A stretch of DNA of 64,000 nt, from contig NZ_FRBD01000018.1 of NCBI RefSeq assembly GCF_900142525.1, forward strand, positions 52,180 through 116,179, given 5' to 3'. Below are positions 1-8,679 of this stretch, piece after piece. The translations under genes and the position numbers were made by a program. Source of the stretch: Xylanibacter ruminicola (GTDB taxonomy: Bacteria; Bacteroidota; Bacteroidia; Bacteroidales; Bacteroidaceae). Each line of letters starts with the position of its first letter. The first letter of the stretch is position 1. The notes beneath the pieces are model-generated. The model did no database searches, had not been told where the DNA came from, and saw nothing but the letters and a program-made list of their open reading frames with translations.

Positions 1-1
1 G

Positions 2-391
2 TCGTACCGTGCCACAGCCATCGCCTTTCGTAAGAGCATACTCCTCTACATCATGTGCGGCATGAAGTGGAGCAAGGAGATCGAGGATTTTATAACCTGG
101 ACATTCGATTACGACATGTGGTGCAAGATGTGCCTGATGGGCGACACCATCAAGCAGAAGCTGGAGCACGACAGCAAGATCATGAAGCCCGGTCTACCCT
201 GCATGCTCGAACAGCTTGGCGACACATTCACCCGCGAGGAGTACAATGTGCTGGAGCGTGTAGAGTGCCCCAACGCCAAGCAGCGCGGCAATCTTCTGTC
301 TCAGTGGAAACGTCGCGGCTGGGTAGAGCAGAACACCGAGCTGAACATCTTCGTGAAAACCCAAGAGTACTACCAAAAGCATGCGGCATAG
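2..391 (+). CDS. DUF3987-type ATPase, C-terminal part (gene begins before the window)
   Basis: The reading frame is open from base 2 and ends at TAG 389-391, so only the last 129 codons are visible. The fragment resembles the C-terminal third of the complete DUF3987 protein at 29851-31263: a helical stretch with several Trp and Tyr residues, then a small winged-helix-like end (residues of the type EEYNVLERV...QRGNLLSQWKRRGWVE). DUF3987 proteins are P-loop ATPases of unknown function seen in mobile and accessory DNA of Bacteroidota. The ATPase core lies outside the window, so the family call rests on similarity to the second copy. A terminator hairpin overlaps the stop codon. A secreted Sel1-repeat gene follows 179 bp downstream. 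Confidence 0.65.
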   Translation, partial: SYRATAIAFRKSILLYIMCGMKWSKEIEDFITWTFDYDMWCKMCLMGDTIKQKLEHDSKIMKPGLPCMLEQLGDTFTREEYNVLERVECPNAKQRGNLLSQWKRRGWVEQNTELNIFVKTQEYYQKHAA

Positions 392-408
392 CCCGCATGT
401 TTTTTTTA
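375..408 (+). terminator. Rho-independent terminator overlapping the DUF3987 stop codon
   Basis: CATGCGG (380-386) pairs with CCGCATG (393-399) around a 6-nt loop that contains the stop codon. An A-run precedes the stem and eight T residues follow it. Confidence 0.85.
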
Positions 409-502
409 TGCCCGAATCATGACACCATGACAAACATGACAAATGACAGCGTCATAATTAGTGATGGCTTGGGGGTTTTTATTGAAGAAATCTTGATTAT
501 TA

Positions 503-534
503 TTTGGAGGCTATTGCTTTTTTGCTTATATTTG
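503..534 (+). promoter_or_regulatory. Promoter of the Sel1-repeat gene
   Basis: A TTTG -33 box at 503-506 lies 20 nt before TATATTTG at 527-534, the standard Bacteroidota arrangement. The block TTATTATTTGGA around the -33 box recurs in the promoter of the Sel1-caspase gene at about 31350-31360. Confidence 0.75.
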
Positions 535-570
535 CAAGCGTATTACCAATAACATAAAAGAAGAGGCGAC

Positions 571-1581
571 ATGAAAAAGAATCTGTTTCTATTACTATTA
601 CTGATGATGCCTGTGCTGGCTCTGGCGCAAGATGATTACAAGAAAAATATCGAGGCGGCGATGAATGGCGATGCCAAGGCTCAAAACACTATCGGTATGT
701 GTTATATTAATGGTGATGGTGTAGCTAAGGACTATACTCAGGCTGTATCTTGGTTCCGCAAAGCGGCTGAACAGGGCGATATGTACGGAATGTTCAATCT
801 GGGCTGTTGCTATGATAACGGTCAAGGCGTTAACAAAGATGCGACTCAAGCTGTATTCTGGTATCGCAAGGCTGCTGATAAGGGACATATTACTGCCCAG
901 TACAATCTTGGCTGTTACTATGAATCCGGAAATGGTGTAGAGAAAGATCTCTCTCAGGCGGTTTCTTGGTATCGCAAAGCTGCGGAACAGGGATATGCCA
1001 GTGCTCAAAACAACCTGGGAATATGCTATATCAATGGAAAAGGGGTTACTAAAGACTACGATCAGGCTGTTTTCTGGTTCCGCAAGGCTACCGAAAAGGG
1101 ACATGCAAATTCGCAATATCTGTTAGGTCTGTGTTATATAGACGGCTTTGGTGTAGAAAAAGATTTTGCTAAAGCAGCCTCTTGGATTATGAAGGCAGCA
1201 GAACGAGGATATGCAAATGCGCAATTCAAAATGGGCGATTGCTACTATTATGGCCAAGGCGTAGAACAAGACTATGCTCAAGCTGTATTTTGGTATACCA
1301 AAGCGGCTGAGAAGGGGCACATAGGTGCCCAAACCAGCTTGGGCGTGTGCTATTATGACGGCAAGGGCGTTGCAAAAGATTTGGCGAAAGCCATCTTCTG
1401 GTATCGCAAGGCCGCTGATAAAGGACAGGTTAATGCCCAATACAACTTAGGAATCTGCTATGAATACGCTCAAGGAGTCGAGAAAGACATAGCCCAAGCC
1501 ATCTTCTGGTATCGCAAGGCTGCCGCACAGGGACATCAGAAAGCACAAGATGCACTACAAAAACTAGAGGGCCAGCAATAA
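571..1581 (+). CDS. Secreted Sel1-repeat protein
   Basis: This 336-aa protein starts with a clear signal peptide (MKKN, Leu/Met-rich core, ALAQ cleavage near residue 20). The rest is about eight consecutive 36-residue Sel1 units of the form (A)xAQxxLGxCYxxGxGVxKDxxQAVxWYRKAAxxGH, ending in a partial unit. Sel1 units form TPR-like superhelices that bind other proteins; no catalytic domain is present, so a periplasmic or surface adaptor role is inferred. It has its own promoter at 503-534 and lies 179 bp downstream of a DUF3987 gene, an arrangement repeated at 29851-33447. Its stop codon directly abuts the stop of the convergent GH2-like gene, leaving no room for a separate terminator. Confidence 0.93.
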   Translation: MKKNLFLLLLLMMPVLALAQDDYKKNIEAAMNGDAKAQNTIGMCYINGDGVAKDYTQAVSWFRKAAEQGDMYGMFNLGCCYDNGQGVNKDATQAVFWYRKAADKGHITAQYNLGCYYESGNGVEKDLSQAVSWYRKAAEQGYASAQNNLGICYINGKGVTKDYDQAVFWFRKATEKGHANSQYLLGLCYIDGFGVEKDFAKAASWIMKAAERGYANAQFKMGDCYYYGQGVEQDYAQAVFWYTKAAEKGHIGAQTSLGVCYYDGKGVAKDLAKAIFWYRKAADKGQVNAQYNLGICYEYAQGVEKDIAQAIFWYRKAAAQGHQKAQDALQKLEGQQ

Positions 1582-3126
1582 TTACCTCACTTCAATCTCC
1601 CAGCTGTTGCGAACGGTGTTTGCACCAACCGTCAGGGTTAAGGTGAGTTTGCAGGGGGCCTTGATGCTGTCTAGGGGGAACACTATCTCGCCCACACGAT
1701 TGCAAGGAGCCAAGGGGATTTGGCCCGAGGCAATCAGTCCGCCAGTAACCACCTGATTGCTATCGGTGTGCAGATAGTAATTGGTGCGCACGCCTTGCAG
1801 ATGGCCATACATGGCATTATAAACCACCACGGGCACTCGCAGCGTGTCGCTAGTGGTATAGCTAGTTCTATCTAGCTGCACCAGCGGTATGATGGGGCGG
1901 CAGAACTGCTGGAAGTCGTCAGCCACAAAGCCAGCATCCTTATCAGTCCATCGTGCATGCAGCACTCCACTGAAGTCGCCACGGCGATCGCAGATGCCAC
2001 CAAGCAAGAAGTGGCCACAGCTATCGGTAAGCAATCGCTGCTCAACACCTAGCTTGTATTGCATCAAATCGTTAGCATATATCACATCGCGATTAAGCTT
2101 AATAGGGGCGATATATCCATTGTTCCACACATAGCACGAATCGCCAACCGACATAAGCACCAGCGAGGGGTGATGGCCATAGACATCGGCTATGCGACCA
2201 AGCTCGTAATGACTGGCGGCCTCGGTCTGAAGATACATTCCAACCTTATCGGCAGCTACAAAAGCAGCCTCGGTAGGACAATAGCCATTAAAGCGCACGT
2301 GGTTAAGCCCCATAGACTCAAGTCGACGGAAAATGCGCTCCCACGTATGCTCATCGGTAGGCATGCGGCCCCATTCTGGGAAATAATCGTCGATTACAGC
2401 TCCACGCAGATAAACGGGGTGACGATTGATGAACAGCATGCCATCAACAACCGCAGCCTCGCGCATACCAAAGGTCATCTCCCGATAGTCATCAGCTACA
2501 CTCAGCGCCATACGATACACATTTGGGGTAAACTCATCCCAGAAGCGGTCCTGCTCTGGAACAGCCACATCCACCTCCATGCGATTGGCCCATATATCCT
2601 CATTAGCAAGGAAGATGGCAGCAGAATCTTTGTTCTCGTGCTGAACCATAATCTGAATGCCATAGAAGCTGAAATCGGGCGACTGACCACGCAAATCTAA
2701 ATCGACACCAACCGTAGCGCTATAAGGCTTAGGGTTAAGTGTTACCTTATTTATATATAGGTTACGCGGTTGAGCACGTAATTCTACCGAACCAAGAATG
2801 CCGCGAGCATCATGACCAGCCACCTTAATCTCGATGGTGTTACGTTGTCCGGCCTGGATATACTTGGTAACATTGAGCACATGCGGAACGAACTTAGCTG
2901 TATCGCCTCCAGCCTCGGAACCATTAACACGAACGCTGGTGGCACCAAGCGGGCGCTCGATGAAAAGCTGAATGTGTTTTTTAGACCACTTCTGAGGTAC
3001 ATAAACACTCTGACGATACACTGCAGCACTATCGGCATAGGCTGGTTCAAGCAGTTTCACTACATCCTGCGCCACAACGGGCAAACACGATACCAAGAAT
3101 ATTATGGTAGATATAATCTGTTTCAT
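1582..3126 (-). CDS. GH2-like secreted protein, probably catalytically inactive
   Basis: The chosen start gives 514 aa with a signal peptide (MKQIISTIIF...VVAQ). An upstream in-frame start at 3186 would read through the promoter, so it is rejected. The fold order is glycoside hydrolase family 2: a galactose-binding-like domain (about 25-120), an Ig-like domain (about 125-225), then a TIM-barrel start with typical GH2 landmarks (TFGMREAAVVDG, YLRGAV, HVRFNGYCP, TEAASH). The strand that should carry the acid/base Glu in an Asn-Glu pair reads LMSVGDS (residues 324-330), so that Glu is missing. The protein is also much shorter than usual GH2 enzymes (about 800-1000 aa) and no nucleophile motif is evident. 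A carbohydrate-binding pseudoenzyme or a decayed gene is inferred. Confidence 0.85.
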   Translation of the reverse strand: MKQIISTIIFLVSCLPVVAQDVVKLLEPAYADSAAVYRQSVYVPQKWSKKHIQLFIERPLGATSVRVNGSEAGGDTAKFVPHVLNVTKYIQAGQRNTIEIKVAGHDARGILGSVELRAQPRNLYINKVTLNPKPYSATVGVDLDLRGQSPDFSFYGIQIMVQHENKDSAAIFLANEDIWANRMEVDVAVPEQDRFWDEFTPNVYRMALSVADDYREMTFGMREAAVVDGMLFINRHPVYLRGAVIDDYFPEWGRMPTDEHTWERIFRRLESMGLNHVRFNGYCPTEAAFVAADKVGMYLQTEAASHYELGRIADVYGHHPSLVLMSVGDSCYVWNNGYIAPIKLNRDVIYANDLMQYKLGVEQRLLTDSCGHFLLGGICDRRGDFSGVLHARWTDKDAGFVADDFQQFCRPIIPLVQLDRTSYTTSDTLRVPVVVYNAMYGHLQGVRTNYYLHTDSNQVVTGGLIASGQIPLAPCNRVGEIVFPLDSIKAPCKLTLTLTVGANTVRNSWEIEVR

Positions 3127-3131
3127 GGCTG

Positions 3132-3139
3132 CAAAAATA
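3132..3139 (-). promoter_or_regulatory. -7 box of the GH2-like gene
   Basis: TATTTTTG on the minus strand ends only 5 nt before the ATG at 3126. The transcript would have almost no leader. Confidence 0.6.
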
Positions 3140-3187
3140 AGGCTTTTTTCTGTATCAGCAAAGAAAATAATAGAAAAAGACCGCAAA

Positions 3188-3223
3188 CGCCACAGAAAAC
3201 GTCACAGAAACGCCACAGAAAAA
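3188..3223. repeat. Three tandem CGCCACAGAAA units
   Basis: Units at 3188-3199, 3200-3210 (CGTCACAGAAA) and 3211-3223 are 11-13 bp long and differ by one base plus A-run length. They lie between the tRNA terminator and the GH2-like promoter. No function is apparent. Confidence 0.6.
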
Positions 3224-3226
3224 CGC

Positions 3227-3264
3227 AAAACAAAAGAGACAGCTAGAAGTTTCTAACTGTCTCT
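3227..3264 (-). terminator. Terminator of the tRNA transcript
   Basis: On the minus strand AGAGACAGTTAGA (3264-3252) pairs with TCTAGCTGTCTCT (3247-3235) with one G-U pair and a short loop, followed by TTTTGTTTTG. Confidence 0.8.
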
Positions 3265-3268
3265 GAAG

Positions 3269-3342
3269 TAGCGGGACCCAGGATTGAACTGGGGACCTCA
3301 TGATTATGAATCATGCGCTCTAACCAGCTGAGCTATCCCGCC
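3269..3342 (-). tRNA. tRNA with CAU anticodon, probably elongator tRNA-Met
   Basis: The 74-nt cloverleaf folds completely. The acceptor stem GGCGGGA/TCCCGCT has a terminal G-U pair, the D stem is GCTC/GAGC, the anticodon stem is CATGA/TCATG with loop TTCATAA, the T stem is CCCAG/CTGGG with loop TTCAATC, and the discriminator is A. The anticodon CAU is at 3306-3308. CCA is not encoded. CAU may belong to elongator Met or to tRNA-Ile with lysidine-modified CAU; absence of the mismatched first pair typical of initiators argues against tRNA-fMet. Met is the best guess. Confidence 0.93.
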
Positions 3343-3410
3343 ATATTGCTGATTTGCGGGTGCAAAGGTACACATTTTTTTGGAACCACCAAAATTTTTC
3401 GGCAAAAAGT

Positions 3411-3440
3411 TTTGTGTTTCGAGAAAAATTTGTAATTTTG
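3411..3440 (+). promoter_or_regulatory. Promoter of the START-like gene
   Basis: TTTG (3411-3414) lies 18 nt before TAATTTTG (3433-3440). Confidence 0.6.
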
Positions 3441-3487
3441 CCACAGAAATCGTTGATATTAATCAATATAACTAGCCCCTAAAACAT

Positions 3488-3892
3488 ATGGGAAAACAAA
3501 AAATAGACATCGAATACCCTTTGGCAATTAAGTCGCCAGCAATCGTATGGGATCAGATAAGTACCGCTCACGGATTAGAGCGATGGTTTGCCGACCACGT
3601 AACCGAAGAAGACGGCATCTTCAAATTTACATGGGGCGAACCCTGGACTGAACAAGACATCAGGCAAGCCCACGTAGTAGAGGCTGTGAAATTTGACCAT
3701 ATCCGCCTGAAATGGGATTACGAAGACGAAGACGATGACGAATCGTACTGGGAAATGCGCATAGAACAGAGTGACCTTACCCACCATCTGAACCTGATGA
3801 TAACTGATTTTGCTGAAGATGATGATGCCGACGGACTGAAGATTCTGTGGGAGAGTTGCCTAGACCGACTGCACAGAGCAAGCGGACTATGA
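3488..3892 (+). CDS. START-like domain protein (SRPBCC superfamily)
   Basis: This 134-aa protein matches the small START-like family restricted to Bacteroidota. It begins with a short beta strand (KIDIEYPLAI), a helix with IVWDQISTAHGLERWFA as in AHSA1/START proteins, alternating strands (FKFTWGE, HIRLKWDY), an acidic loop (EDEDDDES) and the C-terminal helix LKILWESCLDRLHR that closes the ligand cavity. The ligand is unknown. It precedes the LptF/G permease gene. An AT-rich heptamer-repeat stretch separates the two, and the permease has its own promoter. Confidence 0.88.
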   Translation: MGKQKIDIEYPLAIKSPAIVWDQISTAHGLERWFADHVTEEDGIFKFTWGEPWTEQDIRQAHVVEAVKFDHIRLKWDYEDEDDDESYWEMRIEQSDLTHHLNLMITDFAEDDDADGLKILWESCLDRLHRASGL

Positions 3893-3893
3893 C

Positions 3894-4007
3894 AATTAAG
3901 AGTTAAGAGTTAAGAATTAAGAGTTAAGAGATAATAGTGTAGAGTTAAGAATTAAGAAAAAAAATCGCAAAGTGATAATTTCTTAATTCTTAATTCTTAA
4001 TTCTTAA
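3894..4007. repeat. Heptamer repeats in inverted arrangement before the lptF/G promoter
   Basis: Five AATTAAG/AGTTAAG heptamers run at 3894-3928 and two more at 3943-3956. Four perfect TTCTTAA heptamers, the inverse sequence, run at 3980-4007. The inner copies can pair as a hairpin that may also end the upstream transcript. The TTCTTAA block stops 10 nt before the -7 box of the permease gene, covering the place where a -33 box should lie. The same TTCTTAA x4 plus promoter layout occurs at 49187-49229. Confidence 0.85.
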
Positions 4008-4017
4008 TTAAAATGTG

Positions 4018-4025
4018 TACCTTTG
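4018..4025 (+). promoter_or_regulatory. -7 box of the lptF/G gene
   Basis: TACCTTTG followed by CAC lies only 10 nt before the chosen ATG at 4036, so the leader is predicted to be a few nucleotides long. Confidence 0.75.
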
Positions 4026-4035
4026 CACGCTGATT

Positions 4036-6024
4036 ATGTTCCGAATTAAGAAATTAGACATTTATATCGCCAAGCAGTTCGGCTTGCTGTTTGCAGGAAC
4101 GTTCTTCATCTGCCAGTTTGTGCTGATGATGCAGTTCTTGTGGCGCTACGTCGACGAGCTGATTGGAAAAGGACTCTCGCTCGAGATTATGGCCCAGTTC
4201 TTCTGGTATATGGGACTGATGCTGATGCCTCAGGCATTCCCGCTGGCCATACTGCTGTCATCGCTTATCACATTCGGTAACCTGGGCGAAAACTCGGAGC
4301 TTACAGCTATCAAGGCCGCTGGCATATCGCTGATGCAGGCCTTCCGCTCATTGATAGTCATATCGATTATCATGGCGGGCATATCGTTCTACTTCCAGAA
4401 TATAGTAGGTCCGCAGGCCAATCAGGACTTCTACCGACTGCTACTTGGCATGAAGCAGAAGAGCCCAGAGCTGGAAATACCCGAGGGACAGTTCTACTCA
4501 GGCATACCCAGCACCAACATCTATGTACAGAAGAAGGACCTGAACACCGGTATGCTCTATGGTATCATGATCTATCGCATGACGGGTAGTTATGAAGATC
4601 AGGCCATCATCCTGGCCGACTCGGGCATGATGCAGAGTACGGCCGAGAAAAAGCACCTGCTGCTTACATTATATAATGGTGTGTGGAACGAGAACATGCG
4701 CTCACAAGACCTAGCCGGAACAGCAGATGTGCCCTATCGCCGCGAGACATTCGTAACCAAGCAGATAGTGATGGACTTTGACGGCGGATTCAGCATGGCC
4801 GACATCGAAGACATATCGGGCGATGCCAGAGCCAAGAGTCTGGGCAAGATTCTGCACGACAAAGACTCGCTGCAAGAATATAACGACAGCGTAGGACGTG
4901 CATACTACGAAGAGTCGGCCAGATTCTTCTTCAAGCGCGCTGAAGTATCAAATCAGGATTCTGTGAAGATAGCATCGCAGCTGGCCAATGGTAACGCCAA
5001 GCTCGACTCGATGTTCCTGCAGCTGAGCGACCTGAAGAAGCAGGCTGCAGTAAGAACGGCAGTAAGCAACGCACAATCGTGCGCCACCGACCTGGAGATG
5101 AAGGGCACCTTTACAAAGAACATGCATCGCTATTATCGCACGCACGTCATCCAGGCCATCTACAAGTTTACGCTGGCATTTACCTGCATCATCTTCTTCT
5201 TTATCGGAGCTCCTCTGGGTGCCATCATCCGTAAGGGAGGACTAGGTGTGCCCGTCATCATATCAGTGCTGGTATTCATCGTGTACTACATTCTCGACAA
5301 TACGGGCATGAAGATGGCGCGCGACGACCAATGGACTGTTTGGTACGGCATGACCATATCAACCATCGTGCTCACACCGATAGCCGCATTCTTTACCTAC
5401 AAGTCGAACAACGACTCGGTGGTATTCAATATCGACATGTACAAGCAGCTGTTTATGCGCGTGCTGGGACTGAGATCGCACCGCCACATCTATCGCAAGG
5501 AGGTGATTATCGAGGATCCTATCTATGCACTCGACTCATTCTATCTGCTACAGATAAGTAAGGAGATCAAGGAGTACAGCGAAGAGCACAAGCTGCTACA
5601 TCTGCCCAACCCGATACACGTATTCTTCCGCCCAGGCGACGACCAGAAGATAGAACAGATAGTAACCAAACTTGAGGATGTTATCGACGATCTGAGTAAC
5701 ACCAAGGATGCACAGATACTGGGCAGCTTGAACCACTACCCCATTGTGGCCACCCACGCCCACACACGTCCGTTCCGCCAGAAGTGGCTTAACATCATCA
5801 CAGGTCTGATTCTGCCATTGGGCATATTCTTCTATCTGCGAATGTGCCGTTTCCGCCTGCGTCTGCGTAAGGATCTGAACAATATACTGGATACAAACCA
5901 CGACGTGATAGAGCGTGTGGCCGTATATGCCGCACCAGCTCCCAGAACGTTCGAAGACCTTGAGAACATGCCATTCGTATACGAATTGGCACGCAACTAC
6001 GAGGCCCAAAAGCATAAGGATTAA
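4036..6024 (+). CDS. LptF/LptG-family lipopolysaccharide export permease
   Basis: This 662-aa inner-membrane protein belongs to the YjgP/YjgQ family, which forms the membrane part of the ABC machine pulling LPS from the inner membrane to the periplasmic bridge. N-terminal membrane segments occupy about 15-120, a periplasmic beta-rich domain about 125-360, and C-terminal membrane segments about 370-460 (FTCIIFFFIGAPLGAIIRKGGLG is typical of the family). It is far longer than the E. coli proteins (about 360 aa): a cytoplasmic tail follows, with one extra hydrophobic segment near 585-605 and a basic stretch. A start at 4015 (GTG) lies inside the promoter box and is rejected. LptF and LptG cannot be told apart here. 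Confidence 0.9.
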   Translation: MFRIKKLDIYIAKQFGLLFAGTFFICQFVLMMQFLWRYVDELIGKGLSLEIMAQFFWYMGLMLMPQAFPLAILLSSLITFGNLGENSELTAIKAAGISLMQAFRSLIVISIIMAGISFYFQNIVGPQANQDFYRLLLGMKQKSPELEIPEGQFYSGIPSTNIYVQKKDLNTGMLYGIMIYRMTGSYEDQAIILADSGMMQSTAEKKHLLLTLYNGVWNENMRSQDLAGTADVPYRRETFVTKQIVMDFDGGFSMADIEDISGDARAKSLGKILHDKDSLQEYNDSVGRAYYEESARFFFKRAEVSNQDSVKIASQLANGNAKLDSMFLQLSDLKKQAAVRTAVSNAQSCATDLEMKGTFTKNMHRYYRTHVIQAIYKFTLAFTCIIFFFIGAPLGAIIRKGGLGVPVIISVLVFIVYYILDNTGMKMARDDQWTVWYGMTISTIVLTPIAAFFTYKSNNDSVVFNIDMYKQLFMRVLGLRSHRHIYRKEVIIEDPIYALDSFYLLQISKEIKEYSEEHKLLHLPNPIHVFFRPGDDQKIEQIVTKLEDVIDDLSNTKDAQILGSLNHYPIVATHAHTRPFRQKWLNIITGLILPLGIFFYLRMCRFRLRLRKDLNNILDTNHDVIERVAVYAAPAPRTFEDLENMPFVYELARNYEAQKHKD

Positions 6025-6054
6025 CTACTATATATATTAATAAGGTGTAATAAT

Positions 6055-7266
6055 ATGGAAGAGATGAAGTTGAATAGCATAGAGGAAGCCATTAAGGACT
6101 TCGAGCAAGGAGAGTTTGTAATCGTAGTTGACGATGAAGACCGCGAGAACGAGGGCGACCTGATTATCGCCGCCGAGAAGATAACAGCAGAGAAAGTAAA
6201 CTTCATGCTGAAATATGCTCGTGGCGTGCTTTGCGCCCCTATCACCATCGAGCGATGCAAGGAACTGGACCTGCCGCATCAGGTTCAGGACAACACATCG
6301 GTACTCGGCACACCATTCACCGTAACGGTGGATAAACTGGAGGGATGCGCCACTGGTGTGAGTGCCCACGATCGAGCTGAGACCATCAAGGCCCTAGCCG
6401 ACCCCAAGTCAACACCAGAGACATTCGGACGTCCAGGACACGTAAACCCACTCTACGCACAAGACAACGGTGTGTTGCGCCGTAGCGGACATACCGAAGC
6501 CGCCATCGACCTCTGCCATATGGCAGGACTCTATCCTGCTGGAGCGCTGATGGAGATCATGAACGAAGACGGCACAATGGCACGACTGCCACAACTCGTA
6601 GAATTTGCCAAGCAGTGGAACCTGAAGGTTATCAGCATCAAGGACATGATAGCCTACCGCCTGAAGAAGGAATCGCTGATAGAAGTTGGCGAAGAGGTAG
6701 ATCTACCTACCGACTACGGCCACTTCCGCCTGATTCCATTCCGCCAGAAGAGTAACGGACTGGAGCACATGGCTCTTATCAAGGGCGAATGGCAGGAAGA
6801 CGAACCCATATTGGTTCGCGTTCATTCATCGTGTATGACGGGCGACATTCTCGGTTCTAAACGTTGCGATTGTGGCGAACAGCTACACAAGGCCATGCAG
6901 GCCATCGAGAAGGAAGGCAAGGGCGTAGTGATCTACATGCAGCAGGAAGGTCGAGGCATCGGTCTGATGAACAAGATTGCGGCCTATAAGCTACAGGAAC
7001 AAGGACTCGACACCGTAGATGCCAACGTACATCTAGGATTCAAGCCCGATGAGCGCGACTACGGCTGTGGCGCACAGATGCTGCGACATCTTGGTGTACA
7101 CAAAATGCGCCTGCTGACCAATAATCCTGTAAAGCGTGTTGGTCTGGAGGCTTACGGACTCGAAATCATCGAGAATGTGCCCATCGAGGTCACTCCAAAC
7201 AAGTATAACCTGCGCTATCTGGAGACCAAAAAGACTCGCATGGGGCATACGTTGCACCTGAAATAA
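6055..7266 (+). CDS. ribBA: Bifunctional DHBP synthase / GTP cyclohydrolase II
   Basis: This 403-aa fusion supplies both precursors of riboflavin. The N-terminal half (about 5-205) is 3,4-dihydroxy-2-butanone-4-phosphate synthase, with the acidic metal/substrate loop [10 protein letters not shown] and the GHTEAA motif. The C-terminal half (about 210-400) is GTP cyclohydrolase II, with the zinc-binding Cys cluster SSCMTGD...RCDCGEQ and the QEGRGIG active-site motif. The length is normal for fused RibBA. It lies 30 bp downstream of the LptF/G permease gene and may share its transcript. The ATG at 6064 is an alternative start; 6055 is kept because family members align with the MEEMKLNS beginning. 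Confidence 0.97.
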   Translation: MEEMKLNSIEEAIKDFEQGEFVIVVDDEDRENEGDLIIAAEKITAEKVNFMLKYARGVLCAPITIERCKELDLPHQVQDNTSVLGTPFTVTVDKLEGCATGVSAHDRAETIKALADPKSTPETFGRPGHVNPLYAQDNGVLRRSGHTEAAIDLCHMAGLYPAGALMEIMNEDGTMARLPQLVEFAKQWNLKVISIKDMIAYRLKKESLIEVGEEVDLPTDYGHFRLIPFRQKSNGLEHMALIKGEWQEDEPILVRVHSSCMTGDILGSKRCDCGEQLHKAMQAIEKEGKGVVIYMQQEGRGIGLMNKIAAYKLQEQGLDTVDANVHLGFKPDERDYGCGAQMLRHLGVHKMRLLTNNPVKRVGLEAYGLEIIENVPIEVTPNKYNLRYLETKKTRMGHTLHLK

Positions 7267-7341
7267 GTCTCAATCTGCCACAAATTCACCACCAAAAGTG
7301 AAAAAGTGATATTTTTATTTCGTTTTCAAAAATAAAATGCG

Positions 7342-7349
7342 TAATTTTG
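7342..7349 (+). promoter_or_regulatory. -7 box of the aminotransferase gene
   Basis: TAATTTTG followed by CAC, 18 nt before the ATG. Confidence 0.6.
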
Positions 7350-7367
7350 CACAAAATTTAGAGTAAT

Positions 7368-8561
7368 ATGGCACAACTATCTAATCGTCTGCAGCGTTTG
7401 GCTCCATCAGCAACGCTGGCAATGTCTCAGAAAAGCTCCGAAATGAAGGCGCAAGGTATCGACGTTATTAACATGAGTGTTGGAGAACCCGACTTCAATA
7501 CACCTGACGCTATTAAAGAGGCTGCCAAGAAGGCAATAGACGAAAATTATTCACGCTACTCACCAGTTCCTGGCTATCCCGATTTGCGCAAGGCCATTGT
7601 GGCTAAGCTCAAGAACGAAAACCAGCTGGACTACACCATCAACGAGATTCTGGTGAGCAACGGTGCCAAGCAGAGTGTGTGCAACACAGTAATGGCGCTG
7701 GTTAACGACGGCGAGGAGGTTATCATCCCCACCCCATACTGGGTTAGCTACCCACAGATGGCCCTTCTGGCTGGTGGTGTCCCCAAGTTCGTAGAAGCTG
7801 GCTTCGACCAGAACTTCAAGATGACTCCAGAACAGCTCGAGGCAGCTATCACACCCAAAACACGACTCATTATCCTCTGCTCGCCCAGCAACCCAACAGG
7901 AAGCGTGTACAGCAAAGATGAACTGAAGGCGCTGGCCGATGTCATCCTGAAGCACGAAGACCTGTTTGTACTGGCCGACGAGATTTACGAGCATATCAAC
8001 TATATAGGCAAGCACGAGAGTATCGCCCAGTTCCCTGGTATGAAGGAACGCGCCATCATCGTAAACGGTGTATCTAAGGCATACGCAATGACTGGCTGGC
8101 GTATCGGATATATTGCTGCCCCAGAGTGGATTGTAAAGGGATGCAACAAGCTGCAGGGTCAGTACACTAGCGGCCCATGCTCAGTAAGCCAGAAGGCTGC
8201 CGAGTTTGCCTACGTGGCCGACCAGCAGTGTGTAGAGGATATGCGAAAGGCATTTGAGCGCCGTCGCGACCTGATTGTGAAGCTGGCAAAGGACATCCCT
8301 GGCCTAGAGGTTAACGTACCAGAGGGCGCATTCTATCTGTTCCCCAAGTGCAGCAGTTTCTTTGGCAAGAGCGATGGCGAGACCTCCATCAACAACTCTA
8401 CCGACTTTGCCATGTATCTGCTCGAGAAGGGACATGTAGCAACCGTTGGTGGCGATGCTTTTGGCGACCCTGAATGCTTCAGAATGAGCTATGCTACAAG
8501 CGATGAAAACATCGTAGAAGCAATGAGACGCATCAAAGAAGTGGTAGCAAAACTAAAATAA
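7368..8561 (+). CDS. Aspartate-type aminotransferase (class I, PLP)
   Basis: This 397-aa protein is a fold-type I aminotransferase of the subgroup Ib AspC-like family, which interconverts aspartate and oxaloacetate with glutamate/2-oxoglutarate. Visible landmarks are the SVGEPDF substrate loop, SNGAKQ phosphate-binding segment, Asn175 in SPSNPTG, Asp204 in LADEIYE (ring nitrogen), Lys237 in VSKAYAMTGWRIG (Schiff base), and the C-terminal FRMSYA arginine that binds the substrate carboxylate. The length is normal. Substrate range cannot be fixed from sequence; aromatic or prephenate transaminase activity is possible in this subgroup. It has its own promoter and is monocistronic. Confidence 0.93.
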   Translation: MAQLSNRLQRLAPSATLAMSQKSSEMKAQGIDVINMSVGEPDFNTPDAIKEAAKKAIDENYSRYSPVPGYPDLRKAIVAKLKNENQLDYTINEILVSNGAKQSVCNTVMALVNDGEEVIIPTPYWVSYPQMALLAGGVPKFVEAGFDQNFKMTPEQLEAAITPKTRLIILCSPSNPTGSVYSKDELKALADVILKHEDLFVLADEIYEHINYIGKHESIAQFPGMKERAIIVNGVSKAYAMTGWRIGYIAAPEWIVKGCNKLQGQYTSGPCSVSQKAAEFAYVADQQCVEDMRKAFERRRDLIVKLAKDIPGLEVNVPEGAFYLFPKCSSFFGKSDGETSINNSTDFAMYLLEKGHVATVGGDAFGDPECFRMSYATSDENIVEAMRRIKEVVAKLK

Positions 8562-8596
8562 TTCGGAAATTCATAGTTAAAATGTCTTAATTAGAC

Positions 8597-8625
8597 TTGT
8601 TTTCCGCTTTATTTTGCTACTTTTG
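8597..8625 (+). promoter_or_regulatory. Promoter of the exbB-exbD-tonB operon
   Basis: TTG (8597-8599) lies 18 nt before TACTTTTG (8618-8625), giving a leader of about 50 nt before the exbB ATG. Confidence 0.65.
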
Positions 8626-8679
8626 CGAGGTGAAATTAATCTTTTAATATTTATAATAACTAAAAAATTATTTTTAATT

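Noticed and set aside
3269..3342. Initiator tRNA-fMet
   Set aside because: The acceptor stem begins with a G-U pair rather than the unpaired first base of initiators, so elongator Met (or Ile-CAU) is preferred.
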